14,072 nt of DNA from Nitriliruptoraceae bacterium (lineage in GTDB: Bacteria > Actinomycetota > Nitriliruptoria > Nitriliruptorales > Nitriliruptoraceae). Positions within the stretch are counted from its first letter, which is position 1. Each line of letters opens with the position of its first letter. Below are positions 6,542 through 13,484 of the stretch, piece after piece. A program made the position numbers and the translations under genes. The stretch lies in assembly GCA_007118045.1 (NCBI GenBank), contig SKTG01000278.1, positions 1 through 14,072 on the forward strand. Direction: 5' to 3'. The notes below the pieces were generated by a model. That model had not been told where the DNA came from. It did not search any database and saw only the letters and a list, made by a program, of their open reading frames with translations.

Positions 6542-8167
6542 GTGGACCTGGGCGTCTTCGAGCAGGTGGCCGGGGTCCTGGCCGTCTGCGTGGCCGCCGG
6601 CGCGCTCGCCCTCCTGCTGCGTCAGCCCCTGATCGTGGGCCTGATCGCCGCCGGCATCGCGGTCGGCCCCGAGGCGCTCGGTCTCGTCGAGGCGACGTCC
6701 GAGATCGAGCTGCTGGCCAAGATAGGCATCTCTCTGCTGCTGTTCGTCGTCGGGCTCAAGCTCGACGTGCGACTGGTCAAGCAGCTGGGCCCGGTCGCGC
6801 TCGCCACCGGGCTCGGACAGGTGATCTTCACCTCGGTCGTCGGGTACGTGATCGCGATCGGGCTGGGGTTCGGCACCGTCCCCGCGCTCTACATCGCCGT
6901 CGCCCTGACGTTCTCCTCGACGATCATCATCGTCAAGCTGCTCACCGACAAGCGCGAGCTGGACGACCTCCACGGCCGCATCGCGCTCGGGTTCCTCATC
7001 GTCCAGGACATCGTGGTCGTGCTGGCCATGATCGTGATCACCGCCACGGGAGCCGGTGGCGACGGTGACCTCGGGACGGAGATCCTCGGCGTCGTGCTGC
7101 GGGGCGCCGCCCTGTTGGCGGTCGTCGGGCTCATCGGCCGCTACGTCGCGCCCCGGGTCACCCATCTGCTCGCCCGCTCCGCGGAGCTGCTCGTGCTCGC
7201 CGCCGTGGCGTGGGCCGTCCTGCTGGCCGCCATCTCGATCCTGCTCGGGTTCAGCGAGGAGGTCGGCGCGTTCCTGGCCGGCATGTCGCTCGCGTCGACC
7301 CCCTACCGGGAGGCCCTCAGCGGACGGCTCGCGACGCTGCGGGACTTCCTGCTGGTCTTCTTCTTCATCGAGCTCGGGACCCAGTTCGAGCTCGGCAGCG
7401 CCCTCGACCAACTGGGCGCCGCGATCGTGTTCTCGCTGTTCGTGCTGATCGGCAACCCGATCATCGTGATGATCATCATGGGCGCGTTGCGCTACCACAA
7501 GCGGACCTCGTTCAAGGCCGGGCTCACCGTGGCGCAGATCAGCGAGTTCTCGCTGATCCTGGTCGCTCTGGGGGTCGCGCAGGGTCAGATCGAGACCGAG
7601 GTCCTCGGGCTGGTCACCGCCGTCGGGCTCATCACCATCAGCGCCTCCACCTACCTGATCTACGGCTCCGACCGCATCTACGAGCGGCTCGAGCCGATGC
7701 TGCGCGTGTTCCAGTTGCGACCACCGACAGCGAGCCTGGACCTCGACGACCAGCGGCCGGAGCCGGAGTTCGTCGTCGTCGGGCTCGGCCGCTTCGGCTC
7801 CACGGTGCTCGAGGAGCTCGCCGAACGCGGTGACGCGGTGATCGGGGTCGACTTCGACCCGCGCAGCGTTCGCTCGCCGGAGTGGGACGTCCCGGTGCTG
7901 TTCGGTGACGCGGAGGACCCCGACCTACCCGAGCAGCTGCCCCTGCAGCGGACCCGGTGGATCATCAGCACGGTCCGCGGGGTGGAAACCAACCTGCAGC
8001 TGCTCGACGCTCTCCGCCGCTACGGCTTCGAGGGACGGGTGGCGGTGGCCGCCGACGATCGCCACGAGGCGGCGCGGCTGGAGGAGGCGGGTGCCGCGCT
8101 CACGATCCGTCCGCTGCACATCGCGGCGGGGCCGCTCCTCGAACGCATCCACGACCACGGCTTCTGA
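6542..8167 (+). CDS. CPA2-family cation/proton antiporter with TrkA-N domain
   Basis: 541 residues. Residues about 5-385 are a Na+/H+ exchanger-type membrane domain with about twelve hydrophobic segments. They include TFSSTIIIVKLL (123-134) and the QD pair (155-156) found in KefB/KefC-type proteins. Residues about 408-541 form a TrkA-N (RCK N-terminal) Rossmann domain with GLGRFGS (414-420) and an acidic residue at the end of the second strand (D437), which suggests NAD(H) or another nucleotide as gating ligand. Likely role: K+ or Na+ exchange for protons at the cytoplasmic membrane, in pH or electrophile stress. GTG at 6542 has GGAGAG 8 nt upstream and starts just before the first membrane helix; upstream codons look non-coding. 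No KefF/KefG-type partner or TrkA-C domain is present. It is divergent from topA and convergent with the methyltransferase (17-nt gap). Substrate is not decidable from sequence. Confidence 0.9.
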   Translation: MDLGVFEQVAGVLAVCVAAGALALLLRQPLIVGLIAAGIAVGPEALGLVEATSEIELLAKIGISLLLFVVGLKLDVRLVKQLGPVALATGLGQVIFTSVVGYVIAIGLGFGTVPALYIAVALTFSSTIIIVKLLTDKRELDDLHGRIALGFLIVQDIVVVLAMIVITATGAGGDGDLGTEILGVVLRGAALLAVVGLIGRYVAPRVTHLLARSAELLVLAAVAWAVLLAAISILLGFSEEVGAFLAGMSLASTPYREALSGRLATLRDFLLVFFFIELGTQFELGSALDQLGAAIVFSLFVLIGNPIIVMIIMGALRYHKRTSFKAGLTVAQISEFSLILVALGVAQGQIETEVLGLVTAVGLITISASTYLIYGSDRIYERLEPMLRVFQLRPPTASLDLDDQRPEPEFVVVGLGRFGSTVLEELAERGDAVIGVDFDPRSVRSPEWDVPVLFGDAEDPDLPEQLPLQRTRWIISTVRGVETNLQLLDALRRYGFEGRVAVAADDRHEAARLEEAGAALTIRPLHIAAGPLLERIHDHGF

Positions 8168-8185
8168 GCGTGTCCTCGGTGGGCG

Positions 8186-8809
8186 TCAGCGGCGGTAGGT
8201 GCCGAGCGCGACGACCCAGAGCCGACGCCGATCGACGATCGGGTCCGGTCGTACCTCGACGCTCAGGTCCCGCACGCCGTGCGAGGCCAGCAGCGCCTCC
8301 AGCTCCTGCTCCGCCACCTCGGAGACGTGGACGGGACCCAGGACGGGATCGTCGACCTCCGCGAGGTCACGGTCGCCGCGCAGCGCGGAGACGTAGACGG
8401 GGCCGGTATCGAGCAGCTGCAGCAGGGCCGCGAACGTCCGACGCCAGTCCGCCCGGGGCAGGTGGGTGAACGAGCCCGAGAGCCACAGGCCACCGAACGA
8501 ACGCTCGCGGAAGGGCAGGTCGTGCAGCGGCGCCCGCACCAACGGGTGGCGGGGCAGCAGCATCCTCGCCTCCTGCAGGGCGCCGAGGGAGAGATCGACC
8601 CCCACGGGGTGCACGCCGGCGTCCCGTAGCAGGCGCAGGTCGTTGGCCGGGCCGCAGCCGGCGTCGAGCACGAGGTCGCCGCGCGTGGCCAGGTCGGCGA
8701 ACCGTCGGACGTCGGCGACCGGCCGGCGCAGCCGCAGCGACTCCTGGTAGGAGCGGGCGTGCTCGTCGTAGGCAGCGATGCTGCGCAGCGTGCGCTCGTC
8801 GAGCTCCAA
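8186..8809 (-). CDS. Class I SAM-dependent methyltransferase
   Basis: 207 residues. The motif I glycine-rich loop VLDAGCGPAND (47-57) is followed by an acidic residue at the end of the second strand (VGVDLS, D72), and HDLPF (96-100) resembles the adenine-contact region of methyltransferase_11-type enzymes. The substrate is unknown; the fold fits small-molecule methylation. TTG at 8809 is chosen because a strong GGAGGAGGGAG purine run ends about 4 nt upstream. No ATG or GTG lies in frame between there and motif I, and the upstream codons cross a low-coding-potential gap. It lies 71 bp downstream of the STAS gene on the same strand, so co-transcription is possible, though no functional link is known to me. 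It is convergent with the antiporter gene. The family call is secure; the role is not. Confidence 0.85.
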   Translation of the reverse strand: MELDERTLRSIAAYDEHARSYQESLRLRRPVADVRRFADLATRGDLVLDAGCGPANDLRLLRDAGVHPVGVDLSLGALQEARMLLPRHPLVRAPLHDLPFRERSFGGLWLSGSFTHLPRADWRRTFAALLQLLDTGPVYVSALRGDRDLAEVDDPVLGPVHVSEVAEQELEALLASHGVRDLSVEVRPDPIVDRRRLWVVALGTYRR

Positions 8810-8880
8810 GCGTCTCCCTCCTCCCGTCGAGCCTAGTGCGACCGGTGAAGCCGGGCCTGCCTGATCGGACGCGCCAGTGG

Positions 8881-9219
8881 TCACGAGGACCCGAGTTCCT
8901 CGACGTGGGCGACCTGTCGGAAGCTCGAGTCGAGGCCGGTGACCTCGAAGATGCGCTGGACCCGCGGACCGGCGCCTGCCAGCACGAACCGTCCGCCCTG
9001 GAGCCGGGCTCGTTTGAGGCCACCGACGAGCACGCCGAGCCCGAACGAGTCGAGGAACTCGACGCGTGTCAGGTCGACGACCACCCTTGCCCCGCCGCCG
9101 TACTGGGCCTCCTGCAGGGCCTGTCGCAGCTCGGGTGCGGTGGCGACGTCGAGCTGTCCGACCAGTTCGAGCACGCTCCAGCCGGCGCGTTCGTCCACCA
9201 CGATGTCGAGCAGTTCCAC
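8881..9219 (-). CDS. STAS-domain anti-sigma factor antagonist (BldG/SpoIIAA-like)
   Basis: 112 residues, a lone STAS domain. In known systems the unphosphorylated protein binds an anti-sigma kinase and frees a sigma factor; phosphorylation of a serine inactivates it. The phosphosite region FLDSFGLGVLVGGLKR (55-70) contains D57 and S58, matching SpoIIAA S58 in position. GLDSSF (95-100) matches the usual GL..vF C-terminal segment. GTG at 9219 has an AGGAGG site 4-5 nt upstream and gives the family's normal length. It is divergent from the helicase, as bldG is from its helicase neighbour in Streptomyces (from memory), so orthology to BldG is plausible. No anti-sigma kinase or sigma factor gene is in the window. 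A long overlapping open frame through 8881-12318 is an antisense artefact; only this C-terminal part is real. Confidence 0.9.
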   Translation of the reverse strand: MELLDIVVDERAGWSVLELVGQLDVATAPELRQALQEAQYGGGARVVVDLTRVEFLDSFGLGVLVGGLKRARLQGGRFVLAGAGPRVQRIFEVTGLDSSFRQVAHVEELGSS

Positions 9220-9245
9220 CGGCCCTCCTGCATCCGCCGCCGGGG

Positions 9246-9251
9246 ACGCTA
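9246..9251 (-). promoter_or_regulatory. Candidate -10 element for the STAS gene
   Basis: On the minus strand this reads TAGCGT, a TANNNT-type -10 hexamer. It would place the transcription start near 9239, about 20 nt before the STAS GTG. No recognisable -35 precedes it. It lies in the 96-bp divergent gap shared with the helicase gene. Confidence 0.28.
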
Positions 9252-9315
9252 CCCACCCGGCGCTACCGTGCCGAGCCGGTGTCGGACCAGGAGCGCGACC
9301 ACGGACCCGCGGGAC

Positions 9316-11625
9316 GTGCTGGAGCTGTTGGCCCGCGGCGATGGCGAGCACGACCACGGCACGCACGAGCGGCTGGTCCACCTCGAGCGGCTCCCTGCCC
9401 GTCGGGCCAGCGCCGTGCCACTGCCGGACGATCTGCCGCCGGCGCTGCGTGCCCGGCTCGAGCTGGCCGGGATCACGGAGCTGTGGACCCACCAGGCGGA
9501 GGTCCTCGAACGGGCGCGGGCCGGCGAGCACCTCGTCGTGGCGACGGGGACGGCCTCCGGCAAGAGCCTCGCCTACCAGCTGCCGACGATCGAGCGGCTG
9601 CTGGAGGACGACCGGTCGGTAGCGCTCTACCTGGCGCCGACGAAGGCGCTCGCGCGTGACCAGCTGCGCGCCGTCCGCGGCTTCAAGCTGCCGCAGGTGC
9701 GTGCCGCCGTCATCGACGGCGACACCCCGCTGCCCGAGCGTGACGCGATCCGCCGCACCGCCAACTGGCTGCTGACCAACCCCGACCTGCTGCACGCCTC
9801 GCTGCTCGGCGACCACAAGCACTGGGCCGACCTGCTGCACCGCCTCAGCGTGGTGATCGTGGACGAATCGCACGTGGCGCGGGGCGTGTTCGGCAGCCAC
9901 GTGGCGCTGGTGCTGCGCCGGCTGCGGCGGGTGGCCGAGCGCTACGGCGCCGACCCGACGTTCCTGCTGGCCTCGGCGACGGTCGGCAACCCGGGTGAGC
10001 ACGCGGCCGCGCTGACCGGCCTGGACGTCGGCGAGGTGATCGCCGATGGGTCGCCCCGCGGGCCGCTCGACCTCGGGCTGTGGCTGCCGCCGCTGGAGGA
10101 GGACGGGCGGTCGCGCCGCTCGCTGCTGCGCGAGACCGCCGACGTGCTCGCCTCCTTCGTGGCCGCCGGCGTGCAGACCCTCGTGTTCACGCGCAGCCGC
10201 AAGGGCGCCGAGGTCGTGGCGCTCACCGCGAAGGAGCGTCTGGGCGAGGCGGCCGACGACGGGGGCGGGGCGTTGGCCGACCGGGTCGCGGCCTACCGGG
10301 CCGGCTACCTCCCGGAGGAGCGACGGGACCTCGAGGAGCGGTTGCGCAACGGCGCGTTGCTGGGCGTCGTCGCGACGGAGGCCCTGGAGCTCGGCATCGA
10401 CGTCAGCGGCCTCGACGCGGTGCTGCTGGCCGGGTGGCCGGGGACCGCGGCCTCCTTCTGGCAGCGGCTCGGTCGCGCCGGTCGCGCCGGCGGAGCGGCG
10501 GCGGGACTGCTCGTGGCGCAGGAGGATCCGCTGGACCACTACCTGGTCACCCATCCCGACGAGCTGATCGGCCGCGCGCCCGAGGACGCCATCGTCGACG
10601 CCGCGAACCCCTACGTGCTGGCGCCCCACCTGCGCTGCGCCTGCCAGGAGCTCCCGTTGACCGATGACGAGGCGCTGCGGTGGTTCGGGGACGGGGCACC
10701 ACCGCTGCTGGCCGCCGACGTCGAGGCCGGAACGCTGCGCGCCCGGGGTGGGCGGCACTACTGGACCTCGCGCCGGCGCGCGTCGGCCGCGGTGAACCTG
10801 CGGTCCGCCGGCGGGACCCCCGTCCGCATCGTCGACGCGGACACGGGCTCGGTCGTCGGCGACGTGGACGAGGCACGGGCGCATCGTCAGGTCCACACCG
10901 GCGCGATCTACCTCCACCAGGGACGTCAGCTCCGCATCCGGGAGCTCGACCTGTCCCGGCACCTCGCCCTCGCCGAGGACGCCGGCTCGCCCGGCGTGAC
11001 CACCAGGCCGCGATCCGACACCGACGTCCGCGTGCTCGAGGCGACGGTCGGCAGCCGGTGGGGCGAGGTCGCGATCGCCTACGGCCGCGTCGAGGTGACC
11101 ACGCAGGTCACCGGCTACGAGGTGCTGCGGCTCGGCAGCTCGGAGGTGATCGAGCGCGTCGACCTCGACCTCCCCCCGCTGCACCTGCGGACCCGTGCCG
11201 TCTGGTACGCGATCCCGGAGGGCGTGCTCGATGCGGCGGGTATCGCCCCCCGGCGCGTCCCCGGCTCGTTGCACGCTGCCGAGCACGCGGCCATCGCGAT
11301 GCTGCCGCTGCTCGCGCTCTGCGACCGCTGGGACATCGGCGGGTTGTCGACGGCGTTGCATCCGGACACCGACCGGCCGACGGTGTTCGTCTACGACGGT
11401 GTCCCCGGCGGGGCCGGGCTCGCGGAGCGGTCCTACCAGCGCCTGCCGGAGCATCTCGCGGCCACCCGCGCCACCGTGGCCTCCTGCCACTGCCGGACCG
11501 GCTGCCCCTCGTGCGTGCAGAGCCCGAAGTGCGGCAACGGCAACGACCCGCTCGACAAGGCCGGCGCGCTGAGCGTGCTCGGCCTGCTCCTCGAACGAGC
11601 GCCGGGCGAGAACGACGTGCAGTAG
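9316..11625 (+). CDS. DEAH-type superfamily 2 helicase (MrfA/YprA-like) with C-terminal Cys cluster
   Basis: 769 residues from this start; MrfA/YprA is close to 750 from memory. Motifs in order: WTHQ (57-60), Walker A ATGTASGKS (76-84), Walker B VDESH (182-186), SAT (220-222), and motif VI QRLGRAGRAG (383-392). The C-terminal DUF1998-like region has C724, C726, C730, C733 and C739, probably binding zinc. It belongs to the family named 'helicase/secretion neighborhood DEAH-box helicase', which sits beside tad genes in actinobacteria. B. subtilis MrfA acts in mitomycin-type DNA repair; a DNA-repair role here is inferred. The start is uncertain. GTG 9316 lacks a Shine-Dalgarno sequence. GTG 9268 would add 16 residues, also without one. 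The best-placed AGGAG (9289-9293) precedes an ACG codon at 9301. The Walker B region differs from relatives: DESHVARG instead of DECH/DELH followed by xYRG. Confidence 0.9.
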   Translation: MLELLARGDGEHDHGTHERLVHLERLPARRASAVPLPDDLPPALRARLELAGITELWTHQAEVLERARAGEHLVVATGTASGKSLAYQLPTIERLLEDDRSVALYLAPTKALARDQLRAVRGFKLPQVRAAVIDGDTPLPERDAIRRTANWLLTNPDLLHASLLGDHKHWADLLHRLSVVIVDESHVARGVFGSHVALVLRRLRRVAERYGADPTFLLASATVGNPGEHAAALTGLDVGEVIADGSPRGPLDLGLWLPPLEEDGRSRRSLLRETADVLASFVAAGVQTLVFTRSRKGAEVVALTAKERLGEAADDGGGALADRVAAYRAGYLPEERRDLEERLRNGALLGVVATEALELGIDVSGLDAVLLAGWPGTAASFWQRLGRAGRAGGAAAGLLVAQEDPLDHYLVTHPDELIGRAPEDAIVDAANPYVLAPHLRCACQELPLTDDEALRWFGDGAPPLLAADVEAGTLRARGGRHYWTSRRRASAAVNLRSAGGTPVRIVDADTGSVVGDVDEARAHRQVHTGAIYLHQGRQLRIRELDLSRHLALAEDAGSPGVTTRPRSDTDVRVLEATVGSRWGEVAIAYGRVEVTTQVTGYEVLRLGSSEVIERVDLDLPPLHLRTRAVWYAIPEGVLDAAGIAPRRVPGSLHAAEHAAIAMLPLLALCDRWDIGGLSTALHPDTDRPTVFVYDGVPGGAGLAERSYQRLPEHLAATRATVASCHCRTGCPSCVQSPKCGNGNDPLDKAGALSVLGLLLERAPGENDVQ

Positions 11626-11676
11626 GGTGGGAGATGGCCTTGGGGCTCGAGGTCTTCGCCCATCCGAGGCCGTGCC

Positions 11677-12378
11677 GTGCCCGAGCGTCTCATCGAGGCC
11701 ATCCGCGAGTTCAGCCGAGCCGTGGCGAACCCGTTCGACCTCGACGCACTCCTCCAACGGCTGACCGACCACGCGACCGTCGCCCTGCACGCCGCAGGAG
11801 CGGGCATCATGCTGCAGGACCAGAGGGCTCATGGTCGGCTCTGCTTCGCCGCCGCCTCCAGCGAGCTGATCACGCGAGCCGAGCAGATGCAGCACGACGA
11901 GCAGACCGGCCCGTGCACCGAGGCGTTCGAGACCAACGAACGGGTGGTGGCCGAGGACCTGGCCAACAGCGGCCGCTGGCCCGGCTACTCCGAGCGTGCG
12001 GTCGAGCTCGGTCTCCTCTCGGTGGTCGGCGTGCCGCTCAACGCCTGGGGCCAGACGATCGGGGTCCTCAACGTCTACCGGTCGGACCCGAGCCGCTGGA
12101 CCGGCGCCGACCTCGAGGCGTGCGAGATCGTGGCGGCGATGGCGGCCGGCTACATCCTCAACGCCTCCAACCTGCGGGCCCAGCACGAGCTGGCCGAGAA
12201 CCTGCAGCGGGCGCTGGAATCGCGTGGCCTCATCGAGCGCGCGAAGGGCATCATCATGGCCGACCGCGGCGTGGACGCCACCCGTGCCTTCGACGTGCTG
12301 CGGCACACGTCCCAGCAACGCAACGTCAAGCTCCGCGACGTCGCCGAGGAGATCGCCTCGCAGGATGGCTCCCGGTAG
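11677..12378 (+). CDS. GAF-ANTAR domain transcription antiterminator
   Basis: 233 residues. Residues about 20-165 form a GAF sensory domain, with EQTGPCTEAF (75-84) and VVGVPL (116-121) typical of the subtype paired with ANTAR. Residues about 172-226 form the ANTAR RNA-binding domain, with SRGLIERAKGIIMA (182-195) and KLRDVAEEI (218-226). ANTAR proteins bind paired hexaloop RNA hairpins and prevent termination; the GAF part senses an unknown ligand or modification. GTG 11677 follows the helicase stop by 51 bp; only a weak GAGG lies upstream. A TAGGGT hexamer over the helicase stop (11623-11628) could be a -10, without a clear -35. No dual-hexaloop target was recognised in the window. Its position between the helicase and the tad genes is not something I recall from Streptomyces or Mycobacterium. 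Confidence 0.92.
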   Translation: MPERLIEAIREFSRAVANPFDLDALLQRLTDHATVALHAAGAGIMLQDQRAHGRLCFAAASSELITRAEQMQHDEQTGPCTEAFETNERVVAEDLANSGRWPGYSERAVELGLLSVVGVPLNAWGQTIGVLNVYRSDPSRWTGADLEACEIVAAMAAGYILNASNLRAQHELAENLQRALESRGLIERAKGIIMADRGVDATRAFDVLRHTSQQRNVKLRDVAEEIASQDGSR

Positions 12379-12393
12379 ATCGCCGGCGTCGGC

Positions 12394-12399
12394 TACGCT
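12394..12399 (+). promoter_or_regulatory. Candidate -10 element for the small membrane protein gene
   Basis: GGC-TACGCT fits the actinobacterial TANNNT -10 pattern and lies 30 nt upstream of the ATG at 12430. The sequence around 12371-12376 (CCCGGT) is not a recognisable -35. This is weak evidence for separate transcription from the ANTAR gene. Confidence 0.25.
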
Positions 12400-12429
12400 G
12401 CGTCGGGACGAACGTGGAGACCTCGGGAG

Positions 12430-12600
12430 ATGGTCGGGCTTCCCGAACTGGCGGTTCTGGCGGTGGTCGCGGGCCTGCTCGTGGCCGCCGTCGTCGTCGG
12501 CGCGATCGTGGTGATCCGCGTGGCCACGCGCAGGTCACCGCCGCCGCAGCAGCCTCCCGCGTCATCCCCACCCCCGAGCCCCGACGACCGCATCGAGTAG
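12430..12600 (+). CDS. Small single-pass membrane protein, hypothetical
   Basis: 56 residues, starting MVGLPELAVLAVV. A continuous hydrophobic stretch (about residues 5-30, rich in Val/Ala/Leu) is followed by a basic stop-transfer cluster (RVATRR) and a proline/serine-rich tail ending DDRIE. This predicts one membrane helix with its N-terminus outside and a cytoplasmic tail. A GGAG site (12416-12419) lies 10 nt upstream of the ATG, and codon third positions are almost all G or C, as in real genes here. It starts 51 bp after the ANTAR gene. Its last 39 bases overlap, tail to tail, the end of the TadE-like gene on the other strand. I recognise no family. A non-coding alternative cannot be excluded, but the hydrophobic/basic/proline layout argues for a real protein. 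Confidence 0.6.
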   Translation: MVGLPELAVLAVVAGLLVAAVVVGAIVVIRVATRRSPPPQQPPASSPPPSPDDRIE

Positions 12601-13038
12601 CGGCCGATCGGAGCGGGGACGCGAGCCGTCGTCGGCGGGAGGTGCGAGGGTGGCCGCCGCGTCCGCGGTGACGCGGGAGGCCCCGAGGGTCGGGATCACC
12701 AGGCCGGGGGCGGACACGCTCACGCTGACCACCGCCCGTTCCGCGCCGGCGTGGCAGCTGCAGGTCTCGAGCAGGCCGTCGCCGGCACGAGCCACGCGAT
12801 CGGCCTCGGCCACCGGGCTGCGGCTCCGCGGGACCGTGGCGTCGGCACTCACCGCGGCCAGCGCCGCGGCGTCGGCCAACGACTGCGCACGTGCCGCCGC
12901 GACGAGGTAACCGCCGACGTCGATCGCCACGATCGCCAGCAGCGTCGTGACCCAGAGGATCATCGGCAGCAGCAGGGTCGCCGCGCCCGACTGTCCGGGG
13001 CGGCCGGTGTCGTCGCCGCACCGTCCGCTTCGCCTCAC
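12562..13038 (-). CDS. TadE-like pseudopilin (helicase/secretion neighborhood type)
   Basis: 158 residues. A short basic N-terminus leads to GQSGAATLLLPMILW (15-29) and a single hydrophobic helix to about residue 46. AARAQSLADAAALAA (48-62) and a small C-terminal domain with a C93-S-C95 pair follow. This matches the second TadE-like protein at actinobacterial tad loci (Rv3654c-type; family 'helicase/secretion neighborhood TadE-like protein'). It is probably a minor pilin or secreted component on the outer side of the membrane. The usual glutamate at position +5 after the processing glycine is absent, so classical prepilin processing is doubtful. The GTG start overlaps the TadE stop as GTGA (13035-13038), indicating translational coupling. 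The last gene visible in the operon; it converges on and overlaps the small membrane protein gene. Confidence 0.8.
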   Translation of the reverse strand: MRRSGRCGDDTGRPGQSGAATLLLPMILWVTTLLAIVAIDVGGYLVAAARAQSLADAAALAAVSADATVPRSRSPVAEADRVARAGDGLLETCSCHAGAERAVVSVSVSAPGLVIPTLGASRVTADAAATLAPPADDGSRPRSDRPLLDAVVGARGWG

Positions 13039-13484
13039 GGTCCACCGCCCAGCCCGGGCGCGGTCGACGCCCCGGGCGCGGTCGCCCCGGGCGCGGTCGA
13101 TGCCCCGGGCAGGCCCTGCCTGGCACCGACGGCGGGTTCGACCCGGGCGACCGCGCTCGCCCGCACCCGGTGGGTGACGGGCCCGATCGTGCGCGTGGTC
13201 TCGACCTCCACCTCGACGAGGTCACCGTCGCTGCGGTGGCTCGGCGAGGTGGTCACCTGCAGGTTCAGCTCGGGGGCCGCGGCACGTGCCGCCCTCGCGG
13301 GCTGCTGCGTGCCCGAGCTGGTGGCCGCGGCCCTGACCCCGGCCCTGGCGGCCTCGTGGGTCAGGAGCACGTCCCGGAGGAGGCCACCGACCTCCCAGAG
13401 ACCCACCACGACCAGGGCGAGCACCGGGAGCAGGAGCACCGCCTCCAGGCTGAGCATGCCCCGCTCACCGGTGCGTCGGCTCAC
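13035..13484 (-). CDS. tadE: TadE-family pseudopilin
   Basis: 149 residues. After the basic leader MSRRTGERG comes a type IV pilin-like motif G9/MLSLE with glutamate E14 at position +5. A hydrophobic helix (about 15-32) and a conserved EAARAGVRAAA-type segment follow. TadE-type proteins are minor pilins of the tight-adherence (Flp) system, processed by a prepilin peptidase and needed for pilus assembly. The C-terminus (about 125-149) is a low-complexity Pro/Gly/Ala/Ser/Thr repeat. The GTG at 13484 is chosen because it overlaps the stop of the Flp-like gene as GTGA, the same junction type as at its own 3' end. A longer open frame exists upstream to 13556, but it would overlap the pilin gene by 76 bases. 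Confidence 0.85.
   Translation of the reverse strand: MSRRTGERGMLSLEAVLLLPVLALVVVGLWEVGGLLRDVLLTHEAARAGVRAAATSSGTQQPARAARAAAPELNLQVTTSPSHRSDGDLVEVEVETTRTIGPVTHRVRASAVARVEPAVGARQGLPGASTAPGATAPGASTAPGLGGGP
13053..13110 (-). repeat. Short tandem repeat in tadE 3' end
   Basis: On the plus strand CCCGGGCGCGGTCG recurs at 13053, 13071 and 13086, with unit lengths of 18, 15 and 18 nt. A fourth truncated copy starts at 13104. The units encode PGAST/PGAT peptides in the TadE C-terminus and stay in frame. This is typical low-complexity coding sequence liable to length change. Confidence 0.7.

Noticed and set aside
6473..7498. 341-codon minus-strand frame opposite the antiporter
   Set aside because: Composed mostly of Asp, Glu, Gln, Arg and His, the mirror image of a hydrophobic membrane gene; no motifs.
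8168..8185. Bidirectional terminator between the convergent antiporter and methyltransferase genes
   Set aside because: The short gap has no stem-loop or T-run that I can find.
9264..9269. TACCGT as a -10 for the helicase gene
   Set aside because: It overlaps the possible GTG start at 9268, lacks a -35, and cannot be separated from chance.
8881..12318. 1145-codon open frame on the minus strand covering the helicase and ANTAR genes
   Set aside because: Its translation is low-complexity and rich in Arg/Gly/Val/Gln/His, as expected of the antisense of high-GC genes. Only the 3'-terminal STAS part (8881-9219) has family motifs and a ribosome site.
10680..12671. 663-codon plus-strand frame overlapping the helicase 3' half and ANTAR gene
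   Set aside because: Arg/Ala/Pro-rich out-of-frame reading of two firm genes.
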